Source: VAZQ01 sp045811525
GTDB taxonomy: Bacteria > Pseudomonadota > Alphaproteobacteria > Rhizobiales > Xanthobacteraceae
NCBI GenBank assembly: GCA_045811525.1
Contig: JBJMTV010000036.1
Span: 1 to 64,000, forward strand
Length of the DNA: 64,000 bases
Direction: 5' to 3'
Under the pieces are notes generated by a model. That model was not told where the DNA came from. It did no database searches and saw nothing but the letters and a program-made list of their open reading frames with translations. Each line of letters opens with the position of its first letter. Positions within the stretch are counted from its first letter, which is position 1. Positions 16,340 to 25,503 of the stretch are shown here, piece by piece. Made by a program: the position numbers and the translations under genes.

Positions 16340-17433
16340 ACCGCAGTCGCGGTCTGCTGCTCGGCCTCCTGCCTGGGATAGATGCGGGGGAGCCGGAGGC
16401 TGACAGTGCACTTGCCGCCGACTTTTAGCGCAAGTTCATTGGCCGTTGCCCGGCTCAGTTCCGCTTCAACGAGCTTTTTTTCATAGAGCAATTCGGCGGT
16501 GACGCGCTGACCCAGCGCTGACATGAAGCGCACAATTGCGATGCCGGGAAGCTTCGCGTCTGCAGTGGGGGTTGGATCGTCAGGTGGCGAGAGAACGACA
16601 TCGTGGGGCCGCACGAACGCGATGCCGGGCCCATCCCGCCCGCCGGGATCCGCAGGCAGTTCCTTGTCACCCAACCGTGCCTTGCCGCCTTGAATAGTGC
16701 AAGGAAACGCATTGGTGCGCCCAAGAAAATCAAACACAAACGGTGTCTTCGGACTTTCATAAATCTCGGCCGGGGAACCTATCTGTTCGATACGGCCTCG
16801 ATTCATGAGGGCGACACGATCGGCAAGGCCCAGAGCCTCCTCTTGATCGTGCGTGACGAAGATAGTTGTAAGGCCACTCGTATCATGAATGTCACGTAGC
16901 GAACGACGAAGGTCGACGCGTACCTTGGCGTCAAGGGCACCGAACGGCTCGTCGAGCAGGAGGATTTGCGGATCAACCGCAAGCGTGCGGGCCAACGCCA
17001 CTCGCTGCCGTTGCCCTCCAGACAACTGACCTGGGAAACGATGCTCGAACCCGCCGAGTTGTACGAGACCGAGCAGTTCCTTCACGCGCTCAGTAATTTG
17101 AGTTGGTGTTGGTCGTTTCGGGCGAGGTCGCACGCGAAGCCCGAAAGCGACGTTTTCAAATACTGTCATGTGGTCGAACAACGCATATTGCTGAAAAACA
17201 AAGCCAACGCGCCGCTCATCGAACGGCAGCGTACTTGCGTCGCGGGCATCAAGCTCGACAAGTCCTTCGTCCAAGTGCTCGAGCCCGCCCAAGATGCGCA
17301 GCAATGTCGTCTTTCCCGATCCGGACGGTCCTAGTAGGCCCAGGAACTCCTTCGGTCTAACTTCAAGGTTGATCCGGTCGAGCACCACTGTTTCTTCAAA
17401 CCGCTTGCTCAGGCTCTTCACATCGATGCGCAA
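16267..17433 (-). CDS. cysA: Sulfate/thiosulfate ABC transporter ATP-binding protein
   Basis: 388 residues. Walker A GPSGSGKTT, Q-loop VFQQYALFDHMTVFENVAFG, signature LSGGQRQRVALARTLA, Walker B ILLLDEPFGALD and H-loop FVTHDQEEALGLADR are intact. A C-terminal regulatory (TOBE-like) domain follows, with VRPHDVVLSPP. The Arg-rich tail (about 30 residues) is longer than in most CysA proteins and overlaps the 3' end of the ChrB-like gene. Last gene of the operon, 9 bases after cysW. Confidence 0.93.
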   Translation of the reverse strand: MRIDVKSLSKRFEETVVLDRINLEVRPKEFLGLLGPSGSGKTTLLRILGGLEHLDEGLVELDARDASTLPFDERRVGFVFQQYALFDHMTVFENVAFGLRVRPRPKRPTPTQITERVKELLGLVQLGGFEHRFPGQLSGGQRQRVALARTLAVDPQILLLDEPFGALDAKVRVDLRRSLRDIHDTSGLTTIFVTHDQEEALGLADRVALMNRGRIEQIGSPAEIYESPKTPFVFDFLGRTNAFPCTIQGGKARLGDKELPADPGGRDGPGIAFVRPHDVVLSPPDDPTPTADAKLPGIAIVRFMSALGQRVTAELLYEKKLVEAELSRATANELALKVGGKCTVSLRLPRIYPRQEAEQQTATAVQTGSGNRRRLRKRLRARFIPPPD

Positions 17434-17442
17434 ATAAACCCC

Positions 17443-18333
17443 CTAGTGCAATCGGCCACGCACAAGGTGGGAGCCCGCATGCCATTCGAGCACCGCCTTC
17501 AGAATCAGCGTTGCGAACGCCATGAGCGTGAGGAGGGATGCGACAGCGAATGCTGCGGTGAACGCGAAGTCGTTGTAGAGGACCTCGACGTGCAGTGGCA
17601 TGGTGTTCGTCAACCCGCCGATGTGGCCGGAAACGACAGCAACGGCACCGAACTCGCCGATGGCCCGGCCGTTACACAAGAGCAAGCCATAGAGCAAGCC
17701 CCATTTGATGTTGGGCAATGTGACACGGCGAAGCGTTTGCCACCCGCTCGCACCAAGCATTAGCGCTGCTTCCTCGTATTCAGTCCCTTGCTTTTGCATC
17801 AGAGGAATCAGCTCGCGGGCGACGAACGGCAGCGTTACGAAGAGCGTTGCGATCACGACACCTGGAACGGCATATATAATCTTGACCTCATGAGCGGCGA
17901 GCCACGAGCCGAAGGCTCCCTGAAGGCCAAACAACAAAACGAACACCATACCGGCGATGACCGGCGATACCGAGAAAGGCAGATCGACAAGCGTGATCAG
18001 CAGGTTCTTGCCTGCGAAGTCGAATTTTGTGATCGCCCAGGCGGCGGCAATGCCGAAGGCGGCGTTGAGCGGCACGACGATCAGTGCCGTCAGCAGAGTT
18101 AGACGAATCGCTGCGAGCGTTTCGGGCTCGCTGATGGCGACCCAATACGCCAGCAATCCCTGTCGGAACGCCTCGGTGAACACCACGATCAAGGGGAGAA
18201 GTAGGAAGAGCACGAAGAACGCAAGCGCGATCCCGATCAGCGTTATTCGCGCCGGCCGGCTCTCATTTAATACCACAGCCGGCAACTTGGGCGGTGTGCA
18301 AGCATCCCGCAGACTTGGGGCGAGCTCAACCAC
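17443..18333 (-). CDS. cysW: Sulfate ABC transporter permease CysW
   Basis: 296 residues, six predicted membrane segments, and the permease EAA loop (EEAALMLGASGWQTLRRVTLPN) that contacts CysA. The segment NGRAIGEFGAVAVVSGHIGG is characteristic of CysW. Its start overlaps the end of cysT by 8 bases, so the two are coupled. Inner-membrane partner of CysT in sulfate/thiosulfate import. Confidence 0.94.
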   Translation of the reverse strand: MVELAPSLRDACTPPKLPAVVLNESRPARITLIGIALAFFVLFLLLPLIVVFTEAFRQGLLAYWVAISEPETLAAIRLTLLTALIVVPLNAAFGIAAAWAITKFDFAGKNLLITLVDLPFSVSPVIAGMVFVLLFGLQGAFGSWLAAHEVKIIYAVPGVVIATLFVTLPFVARELIPLMQKQGTEYEEAALMLGASGWQTLRRVTLPNIKWGLLYGLLLCNGRAIGEFGAVAVVSGHIGGLTNTMPLHVEVLYNDFAFTAAFAVASLLTLMAFATLILKAVLEWHAGSHLVRGRLH

Positions 18334-19165
18334 CTTGCCGTCTCCTCGTCCACGCCTGCAGCAGATTGACCGTCAGCAATAGTAGAAATGAAGCGACCAG
18401 CATGAGTCCAGCAATCACAGCGGCGCCGGGATAGTCGAACTGCTCCAGCTTGATCACAATCAGCAACGGAACGATCTCCGAGTAGCCGGGCATGTTTCCG
18501 GCAATGAAAATAACGGACCCGTATTCTCCAATTGCGCGCGCGAAGGCGAGCGTAAAACCGGTAATGACCGCCGGCATTAGCGGTGGGAAGACGATCCGGC
18601 GTAAGACGTTCCAACGCGATGCACCGAGCAGGGCTCCCGCTTCCTCCAATTCTTTGTTAAGGTCTTGAACCACCGGCTGCACGGTCCGCACTACAAACGG
18701 GAGGCCGACAAATATCAGAGCAACCAGAATCCCGAGCGGCGTGAAAGCGACTTTGATTCCGGCAGCAGCAAGACCTTGCCCAAGCCAGCCATTCTCAGCA
18801 TAGAGCTGAGTTAATGAGATGCCGGCGACAGCTGTCGGGAGCGCAAACGGTAGATCAACCATCGCATCCATAAGGCGCCGTCCAACAAACTCATAGCGCA
18901 CGAGCACCCAGGCGAGAATAAATCCGAACACCGCGTTCGCACCTGCCGCCGCAAAAGCAATCGCAAAACTGACGCGGAATGCAGCAAGCGTGCGCGAGGA
19001 GGTAAGCTCGATCGAGATTTTCTCCCACCCGGCCTCACTTGCCTTCATGAGCATGAAAGCCAGCGGGATAAGCACAATTACGCTGAGGTAGGTAAGCGTC
19101 ACGCCCAGTGAGAGTCCGAAGCCTGGCAAGATTGACCGGCGCCGGATGCGCAGAGCAGTAGCCAT
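18326..19165 (-). CDS. cysT: Sulfate ABC transporter permease CysT
   Basis: 279 residues with a Pro-Gly rich N-terminus, six membrane segments and the EAA loop EEAGALLGASRWNVLRRIVFPP; the segment FARAIGEYGSVIFIAGNMPG is diagnostic for CysT/CysU. It starts 3 bases after the binding-protein stop and overlaps cysW by 8 bases. Forms the inner-membrane channel with CysW. Confidence 0.95.
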   Translation of the reverse strand: MATALRIRRRSILPGFGLSLGVTLTYLSVIVLIPLAFMLMKASEAGWEKISIELTSSRTLAAFRVSFAIAFAAAGANAVFGFILAWVLVRYEFVGRRLMDAMVDLPFALPTAVAGISLTQLYAENGWLGQGLAAAGIKVAFTPLGILVALIFVGLPFVVRTVQPVVQDLNKELEEAGALLGASRWNVLRRIVFPPLMPAVITGFTLAFARAIGEYGSVIFIAGNMPGYSEIVPLLIVIKLEQFDYPGAAVIAGLMLVASFLLLLTVNLLQAWTRRRQGG

Positions 19166-19168
19166 TAG

Positions 19169-20200
19169 TCAGCTTCCCGGCCGGTAGATCTGATCAAATA
19201 TTCCGCCATCTGAGAAATGTTTCTTCTGAACAGCAGACCAGCCGCCGAACTCTTCAATTGTCCGCATTTGTAGTTTGGGGAAACGGTCGGCGTAGCGGTC
19301 TGCAACCTCTTGCATCCGAGGCCGGTAGAAATTCCTGGCCGCGAGATCCTGCGCCTCCGAAGTGTAAAGAAAGCGCAGATACGAGTCAGCCGCGACCTGG
19401 GTTCCGCGCCGTTCCACGACCCTCTCCACAATTGCCACGGGCGGCTCGGCTAAAATGCTGCTCGAAGGTGCGACAATCTCAAAAGCGTCCGGTCCAATCT
19501 CCGCCACCGCGAGCAACGCCTCGTTCTCCCAGGCAATCAGCACATCCCCGATGCCTCGACGCGTGAACGTGACTGTGGCGCCGCGTGAACCCGTGTCCAA
19601 TATGGGCGCGTTTCGATATATTGCTGCCAGCAGGTCGCGCACCCTGCCTTCCTCGTTATTGTTTTGATGCAAGCCGTACCCCCAGGCCGCCATGTAGTTC
19701 CAACGTGCTCCACCGGAGGTCTTGGGATTCGGAGTGACGACGCTTACGCCAGAACGTACCAAGTCTGGCCAGTCTCGAATTCCCTTCGGATTGCCTTTGC
19801 GGACTAGAAAGACGATCGTCGAGGTATAAGGAGCGCTGTTATATGGAAGCCTTTTTTGCCAGTCAGGACTAAGGAGCTTTGCTCGCTCGGCGATTACCTC
19901 GATGTCATACGCCAGCGCCAGCGTAACGACGTCAGCTTCAAGGCCGAAGCTCACCGAACGCGCCTGAGCACCCGATCCAGCGTGCGACTGATGTACCTTG
20001 ATAGAATTTCCGCTTTGGCTCCACCGTTCTGCGAACAGTCTGTTGAACTCTGAATAAAATCGACGTGTTGGCTCGTAAGAGGCGTTGAGCAAGGTCACAT
20101 CGGCGCCTCGACTTGCCGAGGTGACCAAATTGGAGGCAAGTACGACCGCCAGAAACGACCTTCCCCTGCTCAATCTCGCCCTACACTGATCCAATGACAT
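19169..20200 (-). CDS. Periplasmic sulfate/thiosulfate-binding protein
   Basis: 343 residues from ATG 20198-20200 (an in-frame TTG lies directly upstream). A signal peptide spans roughly residues 10-33. Family landmarks: VTLLNASYEPTRRFYSEFN, VHQSHAGSGAQARSV (the anion-binding HxxHxGSGxQ motif), VVTLALAYDI, NPKTSGGARWNYMAAWGYGL, ending FGGWSAVQKKHFSDGGIFDQ. It feeds the CysTWA importer encoded immediately downstream. Sbp or CysP type cannot be told apart here, so no symbol is given. The 180 bases upstream presumably hold the operon promoter; I see no clear CysB-type site. Confidence 0.93.
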   Translation of the reverse strand: MSLDQCRARLSRGRSFLAVVLASNLVTSASRGADVTLLNASYEPTRRFYSEFNRLFAERWSQSGNSIKVHQSHAGSGAQARSVSFGLEADVVTLALAYDIEVIAERAKLLSPDWQKRLPYNSAPYTSTIVFLVRKGNPKGIRDWPDLVRSGVSVVTPNPKTSGGARWNYMAAWGYGLHQNNNEEGRVRDLLAAIYRNAPILDTGSRGATVTFTRRGIGDVLIAWENEALLAVAEIGPDAFEIVAPSSSILAEPPVAIVERVVERRGTQVAADSYLRFLYTSEAQDLAARNFYRPRMQEVADRYADRFPKLQMRTIEEFGGWSAVQKKHFSDGGIFDQIYRPGS

Positions 20201-20462
20201 CAATCATCGCCTGGACCGGGATGCTCTATCTGCCGCGGCGGTTCTTTTATCATTGCGATCCTAAGCCGGGATCCAAGCAATCGGAAACGTTCTTCTGACG
20301 AACATTGCTGCTGCCCGTGAGTTGCGTGGGATAACGGTTTAATTTCCTACCTCTTTGAGATGACGTGAGACTCGCTCCTTGCCGTGCACCGTATCTCCTC
20401 CTAGGAACAAAATCTCGCGGCGGCAGTTGAACCCGGCGTTGAGGAGGCTTTTGCGCCCTTGC

Positions 20463-20561
20463 ATGATCATGGGATATGAACAGCTCGCCCTCAACATACT
20501 CGCGGCAGTCATTGTTCTCCTGACCGGCTATGCTGGAGTCTTCTTAATGCTCCGTCTATGA
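20463..20561 (+). CDS. Putative 32-residue single-span membrane peptide
   Basis: MIMGYEQLALNILAAVIVLL followed by TGYAGVFLMLRL: one strong membrane segment, ending at TGA 20559-20561. An upstream in-frame ATG (20379) would extend it to 60 residues with a basic N-terminus. No family recognised. Confidence 0.3.
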   Translation: MIMGYEQLALNILAAVIVLLTGYAGVFLMLRL

Positions 20562-20639
20562 GCGGGCGCTTGGCGGCGTGGAGAGGGCTCTGATCGTCCG
20601 AAGTCGTGGGCGTTCGGCCTGCCTAAGTGGTCTCGTGAA

Positions 20640-20829
20640 AGGGCATCCTCGGGGCACTACAGAACCAGGGGCGAAACGACGAAGTTCCAGGATAGCGTGG
20701 CGGCCGATCTTGCCATACGCCCACAAGATCGAAGTGACGCTCCAGCAGCTCCGTGACGCGTGACACCACGAGCGGCTCATCATCGAACGCCGGGTAGAAC
20801 GTTTGGTACGCGCATCGGTCCCTGTTCAA
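20640..20829 (-). pseudogene. Possible response-regulator receiver remnant
   Basis: The minus strand reads FDDEPLVVSRVTELLERHFD then LVGVWQD and, one frame over, GRHAILELRRFAP. This resembles the first helix and strand of a LuxR-type receiver domain (DDxPLV..GL..LLE..F.VVG...DGR) with a frameshift. The phospho-Asp region is not recognisable. Weak call. Confidence 0.3.
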
Positions 20830-21108
20830 ACGAACACAGGCGACAAGAACTCAGGTCAGCCGTTTAGCGTTGGAGGGCTCTCTACGGCCTTTGTCACCAA
20901 CACCTCAGTCAATCCCGCGCGCAGCACTGGCCCTGCTCTATTTGCGGGCGGGGAATATATCGGACAGCTCTGGCTGTTTTGGCTGGCACCACTGGTCGGC
21001 GCAGTTGTTGGTGGCTTGTTCGCGCGGTCGCTCTATGAGCCTACCGATACCAAACCAGACGTGATTGGTACGGTCGAGACAGTCGCAGTCGAGGAACGCC
21101 GGTACTGA
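20803..21108 (+). pseudogene. aqpZ: Aquaporin Z C-terminal remnant
   Basis: Residues TNTSVNPARSTGPALFAGGE, then YIGQLWLFWLAPLVGAVVGG and LFARSLYEP match the last quarter of AqpZ: the second NPA box with its selectivity Arg (NPAR) and the final membrane helix. The first five helices and first NPA box are missing. The 5' end joins unrelated sequence near 20868, so the protein is not a channel. Confidence 0.75.
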
Positions 21109-21122
21109 AAACCGAGCTAGCT

Positions 21123-21320
21123 CATTCGAACCGAGTCTCCGGCTGAGGCGGTCTCCGTTTCCGGGAAACGGCATTTCAAGGCCAGAGACAACTCGGCCAA
21201 ATTCCCCTTCACGCCGGAATTTGTCTCTGCGGAGACCGCCATGCCGACGGCAGAGCGCGCCAATTGCGGGCCTTTTAACGCACGCCAGGAAATCTCGCGG
21301 TTCGAAAGAATGCGTGGTGG
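21123..21320. repeat. Repeat C, flanking the tRNA gene
   Basis: Matches 14766-14963 over about 198 bases with one small indel; its end overlaps the CCA end of the tRNA. Includes an inverted pair around GTTTCCGGGAAAC (21158-21170) and a degenerate hairpin before CCTTTTAA. It lies 3' of the tRNA in the direction of tRNA transcription. Confidence 0.75.
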
Positions 21321-21389
21321 GCCCGGGAGGACTCGAACCTCCAACCAGACCGTTATGAGCGGTCGGCTCTACCATTGAGCTACGGGCCC
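21315..21389 (-). tRNA. tRNA with CAT anticodon (Ile2 or elongator Met)
   Basis: 75 bases including the encoded CCA (21315-21317). Acceptor strands GGGCCCG/CGGGCCC pair perfectly; D-arm AGCTCAATGGTAGAGC; anticodon arm GACCG-CTCATAA-CGGTC with anticodon CAT; T-arm GGAGG-TTCGAGT-CCTCC. CTCATAA loops occur in both tRNA-Ile2 (lysidine-modified) and elongator tRNA-Met; the GC-rich acceptor resembles Ile2 more than the Met acceptor, but I cannot decide. Confidence 0.92.
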
Positions 21390-21812
21390 GCGCCAGGCGC
21401 TGCTCTATTTATAGCAACTCGATCGCGTTTTCACACACGGCGACGGTGAGCACGTTCGGCCGTAGGCTGTGCAAAGGTGCGAAGCACCGTGGGCACCGAG
21501 CCGCCCCGTGACTCAAGTGGTGTGCACGCCGCTACGCGGCTTTGCGCACCCTACACTGAGCAAATATCAGCGGGGGGAATAAGACGCCTTGGCTCCCATT
21601 CATAGCAACGCTCACGTTTAAACGATCGCCGTTGACGCCGGAGCTTGCGATGGAGATTGCAGCAGCACGTGCGCGCGCTTTGCCGCGAGTCTTCGACTCA
21701 GCTAAGCATTGCAGGAACGAATCACCACCACGGGATGCGGGCGCGTACGCGCGCTGAAGGCAGCGCCCGCCCGGTGATTGCGCTTCAACGGCGTGACGGA
21801 TGACCAACGGCA
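21390..21812. repeat. Intergenic with dispersed palindromic repeat
   Basis: No gene seen. 21460-21556 carries the GTGCGAAGCACCGTG...GCGCACCCTAC palindromic repeat also found at 34453-34800 and 44533-44572. Confidence 0.5.
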
Positions 21813-23006
21813 ATGCTCATTGATCTCCGCTTCGTCGTCGGCGCAGTCCTGGCGCTCGCGCTTCTCGGTTTCGCCGCGTTCAATGTCGTCTCCGCCGTGA
21901 AAATCGCCCACTACACCAGTGCAGGACCGCTCGAGACGGCGCGCAGCGTTCCGTTCGGCGACCGGGCCGATTGGAACCAGTTTCACGATGCGGAGGCCGG
22001 GCAACTGTTCGAGCAGACGGCGCGCAAGCAGGAGGTTGCCGGAACGGGCCCGGCGCGCGTGGAGGCGCCGCCAGAGCCGCCCCCGCCGACCAAGGCGGTC
22101 GACCTCGACGAGCTTGCCGCTCCCACCATGCAGCCGCCCGTTGTGCGTCCAGCGGAGCCGGCGTCTCTCGCAGTGGCGCCCGCGGCCGCGCAGGCGCCCC
22201 CGCCCGGCAGCCAATCCGTGCTGTCGCCGCCCGACGAAACGTCGCCGGCGCAGCAGTCTTTCCCGGTCGCGCCCGAGGCAGCGCACGGATCGCCCTCCCC
22301 TTCCGCCACCCCAGCAGCCGCGCCAGGCTTCGTGCCCCCGGGGACAAGCGAGCTCGTGCACGACGCCGGCACGAGCGGACCCGCAGCAACAGCCAACTTG
22401 GTCTCGCCCGTGGATACCTCGAGCAGCTCTGCGCGCGTGCCCAGCGCCGCACCCGCCGATCCTGGGCCTTCAGAGATTTCCGATACGGCCCTTCCCGCAG
22501 CAGACCACCCGCTTCCGCTGTCGACACCCGAAGCACCCGCAGAAAGCGGTGCAACCGCTACGCCAACCGTGGTCCCCAGTGAGAGCGGAACGAGCCGCAA
22601 TGACGAGCCCGTCATCAGTAAGGATGTCCTCGAGAATCCGATTGGTGATCCGGTGGCCGATCCCGTTGGCGATCCGGTCCGAGATCCGGTGGGCGCGATC
22701 GTCCCCTCTCCAACCAGCAGCACTGCGCCGGCGCAACCCGCCCCAGCGCCCGCGCGCCCAACCGCACCGGCGCCGCCCGCGCGTGCACGGACAGCCATCC
22801 CGGTGCTGCCGGCGCGCAAGCCGGTGGCGAGGCAGCGCCACGATGACGAGCCGCCGGCACGCACCGTGCGTACAGCCAAGCCACGCGCCGCGGCGGCGCA
22901 GCGGTCGCAGCAACAATACTATGGGGAGAATCAGCCACGGGGCCGTGCATCGGATGACCCCTGGGCGCAGTACTACAGGGACCGCGGGTACGGCGGAGGC
23001 TGGTGA
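21813..23006 (+). CDS. Pro/Ala-rich membrane-anchored protein of unknown function
   Basis: 397 residues. Residues about 6-28 form one membrane segment (FVVGAVLALALLGFAAFNVV), followed by a short ordered stretch and then more than 280 residues very rich in Pro, Ala, Ser and Thr. Around residues 273-290 there is a tandem DPVA/DPVG/DPVR/DPVG repeat. The C-terminus is basic and ends with an aromatic/Gly tail (DPWAQYYRDRGYGGGW). The layout suggests a periplasmic, wall- or outer-membrane-spanning stalk. I do not recognise a family. Several alternative frames are long here because of GC-rich composition, but only this frame has a plausible membrane start. Confidence 0.65.
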   Translation: MLIDLRFVVGAVLALALLGFAAFNVVSAVKIAHYTSAGPLETARSVPFGDRADWNQFHDAEAGQLFEQTARKQEVAGTGPARVEAPPEPPPPTKAVDLDELAAPTMQPPVVRPAEPASLAVAPAAAQAPPPGSQSVLSPPDETSPAQQSFPVAPEAAHGSPSPSATPAAAPGFVPPGTSELVHDAGTSGPAATANLVSPVDTSSSSARVPSAAPADPGPSEISDTALPAADHPLPLSTPEAPAESGATATPTVVPSESGTSRNDEPVISKDVLENPIGDPVADPVGDPVRDPVGAIVPSPTSSTAPAQPAPAPARPTAPAPPARARTAIPVLPARKPVARQRHDDEPPARTVRTAKPRAAAAQRSQQQYYGENQPRGRASDDPWAQYYRDRGYGGGW

Positions 23007-23023
23007 GTGCGCGCACTCGTGTC

Positions 23024-23232
23024 CGTAGCGCGGGTGGAGCGGCAGCGGAACCCGGGGCCGATAGCGCGAGCATTGCACGAGAGAACCCACATTCCGCTTC
23101 GCTGCATGTGGGCTACTGACTGCCGCACTCGTCTCCCGTAGCCCGCGTGGAGCGGCAGCGGAACCCGGGCCGTAGCGCAAGCATGCACGAGAGAACCCGC
23201 ATTCCGCTTCCGCTGCATGCGGGCTACTGCGT
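23024..23232. repeat. Two tandem copies of a REP-like palindromic element (113-base period)
   Basis: GTGGAGCGGCAGCGGAACCC occurs at 23034 and 23147; each unit ends in an inverted pair such as CCCGCAT...ATGCGGG. A third, short piece (GTAGCCCGGGTGGAGCGCAG) lies at 25507 after hdeD. Confidence 0.75.
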
Positions 23233-23246
23233 AACCCGAGATACCA

Positions 23247-24212
23247 CTACAGTCGGAACAGGCGCTTCGCGTTGCCGCTGAGGATCTTCACCTTGTCCTC
23301 GCCAGAGAGCGGCATGGTATCGATCCATTGCATCGCCGGCTTGTTGGGGACGAACGGATAGTCGATCGCGAAGAGAATCCGATCGACACCCATCTCCATG
23401 ACACAGCAGAGCAGGGCCGGATTGGAAAAATTGCCGCTCGTCGTGACATAGAAGTGGCCACAGAAGATGTCGCGAAAGCTCATCGGCCGTGCACTGCCCG
23501 GGCGGGCGAGCGCCTGATCGACGCGCCAGACCAGGAACGGCAGAGTCTCGCCGAGATGTCCGAGGACCACTTTGAGCCGCGGATAGGCATCGAACACGCC
23601 GGCGAGCACCAGCCTGATCGCTTGCGTCGCCGTCTCCACCGTGAAGCCCCATGCGGCACGCACCACCATGGGAAAGTCTTTGACGTAATCCTTGTAGTAG
23701 GCGTCGCTCACGGCGGGCAGCGGAACCGCGGGATGGAAGTAGAGCGGCAAATCGAGCGCCTGCGCGCGCTCGTAAATCGGCCAGAAGCGCTTGTCGTCAA
23801 GAAAGACGCCGTTCGCCAGCCCGTGGATCATGGCCCCTTTGAAGCCGAGCTTGGTGGTTCGCTCCAGCTCTTCAGCGGCAGCTTGCGGGTCGCTCGTCGG
23901 CAATGCTGCGAAAGCGGCGAAACGTTTCGGGTGGGCAGTGACGGCGGCATGCAGGCGATCGTTCACGCGGCGCACCAGATCGGCCGCGTCGGACCCGGTA
24001 AGCTTCTGTGCCGAAGGGGCACCATGCGAGAGCACCTGCATGTCAACGCCCGCCTCGTCCATCTCCTTGAGGCGCAACTCACCGAGGTCATAGAGGCGCT
24101 TGAGCATCTCGCCATCGCGCACCCCTTCCCCGCCGACGAATTGTGCGGCGAGCTCGCGGTCCCAGTAGTGCTCCTCGAGCGCAATGACCGGACATTTGGG
24201 TTTCTGCAGCAT
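23247..24212 (-). CDS. Amidohydrolase-2 family protein (decarboxylase-like)
   Basis: 321 residues from ATG 24210-24212, preceded by GGGAGGGG; a longer frame upstream has poor composition. Metal-site residues of the ACMSD/gamma-resorcylate decarboxylase group are visible: E13-x-H15 in ALEEHYWD, His in LPLYFHPAVP, His in VVLGHLGE, Asp in FAIDYPF. Members are zinc-dependent non-oxidative decarboxylases or hydrolases of aromatic acids. No operon partner: REP elements follow and the next genes are divergent. Substrate unknown. Confidence 0.85.
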   Translation of the reverse strand: MLQKPKCPVIALEEHYWDRELAAQFVGGEGVRDGEMLKRLYDLGELRLKEMDEAGVDMQVLSHGAPSAQKLTGSDAADLVRRVNDRLHAAVTAHPKRFAAFAALPTSDPQAAAEELERTTKLGFKGAMIHGLANGVFLDDKRFWPIYERAQALDLPLYFHPAVPLPAVSDAYYKDYVKDFPMVVRAAWGFTVETATQAIRLVLAGVFDAYPRLKVVLGHLGETLPFLVWRVDQALARPGSARPMSFRDIFCGHFYVTTSGNFSNPALLCCVMEMGVDRILFAIDYPFVPNKPAMQWIDTMPLSGEDKVKILSGNAKRLFRL

Positions 24213-24511
24213 GACCGTGCCCCTCCCTTTGCCGTGCTTTGTGTTTTGCTTGGTGTGTCTCTTGGCGCGTTCGTCGCTTGGCGCGTTCGTAGCAATGGGC
24301 GAGCGCCATGTCACCGCAGGATGCACGAAGGCGGCGCGCGCCATGAGAACGCGCGCAGCTGCCCCCGATGGCATTTGTAAAGAGCGCATAAACACAGCAC
24401 GCGAGCCCCGCAGACGCCGCAACCCTGCCTTGCCGGATCGTCGTCACAATGCTGGGCTGGAGGCATTAAGTTGAGCGGGTGGGTCGGAGGCGACACGAAG
24501 AGGGCTCTTGC

Positions 24512-24646
24512 ATGGCCCATCTGGTCGACAGACATACGGTTGAACGCGCCAATACCGCGCTGATGCTCAGCATTCTGTGGGGCGGCCTTGCTGCGTGTGC
24601 GATCGCGGCGACGCTCTATGATATCGCCTTTTGGCTGAGCGATTGA
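24512..24646 (+). CDS. 44-residue single-span membrane protein
   Basis: MAHLVDRHTVERANTALMLS, then ILWGGLAACAIAATLYDIAF and WLSD: a short polar N-terminus and one membrane segment. TGA at 24644-24646. Similar tiny membrane proteins occur in Bradyrhizobium-type genomes, but I cannot name a function. Confidence 0.5.
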   Translation: MAHLVDRHTVERANTALMLSILWGGLAACAIAATLYDIAFWLSD

Positions 24647-24903
24647 CGCCGCTGCGTTTGGTCGCGCTTGAGCGCGAACGGTTAACCTCCCTCTGCGACT
24701 TTATGCGAAGATAATACCCGAGGGCTGGTAGTAATACCTGCACCGGGTGCCGCGGTCTCCCGAGCGGACGCGGCGCGCGGCTGCGTGCTGGCGCTCGGTC
24801 ACCGGCGTGCAGGAATGGTGGCCAACGGAGACAAGTCTATACTCGGCCCTGTTCGCATTCTGACATTTACGCGGGCGGCAAGCGCCTGGGAGGGAGATCT
24901 GAC

Positions 24904-25503
24904 ATGTCGGTAAGTCCTGGTGGTTCGATGCAGCCCATCCTGAACACTTCCCTGCGCGAGCGCTGGGGGCTTTTCCTCGGCGAGGGTATCGTCCTCGTTG
25001 TGCTTGGCATGCTGGCGGTGCTGTTGCCGCCGCTGGCAACCTTGACCTTCACGCTGCTGATCGGGTGGCTGTTCCTGATCAGCGGCGGCGTCGGGCTCGT
25101 CACCACTTTCATGGCACGCGAAGCGCCGGGGTTCTGGTGGTCGCTCCTGTCGGCCCTGCTCGGCATTGGCGCGGGTATCGTGCTGCTCATCTGGCCCGTC
25201 AGCGGCGCGGTCTCGCTCACCCTCCTGCTCATCGTGTTCTTCATCGTCGAGGGCATCGCCTCCATCATGTACGCGTTCGAGCACAGGCAGGAGCTGACCG
25301 GCCGCTGGATGTGGATGCTGATAAGCGGCATCATCGACCTGGTGCTCGCCGCGATGATCTGGGCCGGGCTGCCAAGCACCGCGACTTGGGCGCTGGGTCT
25401 GCTGGTCGGCATCAACCTCCTGTTTGGCGGCGCTGCGCTCATCGGCATGGCTCTGCATGCCCGCAATGAGGCTGCTCCCACCACTCCGCCCCGCACGGTG
25501 TAG
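24904..25503 (+). CDS. hdeD: HdeD family acid-resistance membrane protein (DUF308)
   Basis: 199 residues with six membrane segments in three DUF308 pairs (EGIVLVVLGMLAVLLPPLAT, LIGWLFLISGGVGLVTTF, LLSALLGIGAGIVLLIWPVS and so on). The ERW start, P after the first helix and FHIVEG-like FFIVEGIASIMYAF segment are typical. GGGAGGGAG precedes the ATG. HdeD proteins protect against acid stress in enterobacteria; the alphaproteobacterial role is less clear. Monocistronic, followed by a REP piece. Confidence 0.9.
   Translation: MSVSPGGSMQPILNTSLRERWGLFLGEGIVLVVLGMLAVLLPPLATLTFTLLIGWLFLISGGVGLVTTFMAREAPGFWWSLLSALLGIGAGIVLLIWPVSGAVSLTLLLIVFFIVEGIASIMYAFEHRQELTGRWMWMLISGIIDLVLAAMIWAGLPSTATWALGLLVGINLLFGGAALIGMALHARNEAAPTTPPRTV

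Noticed and set aside
21919..23028. 369-codon frame (Arg-rich) and other long frames over 21.9-23.0 kb
   Set aside because: Low-complexity shadow of the Pro/Ala-rich gene; no membrane start or ribosome site.
23024..23232. Possible small RNA or CRISPR
   Set aside because: Only two imperfect REP-like units; spacing and arms fit a palindromic intergenic repeat.
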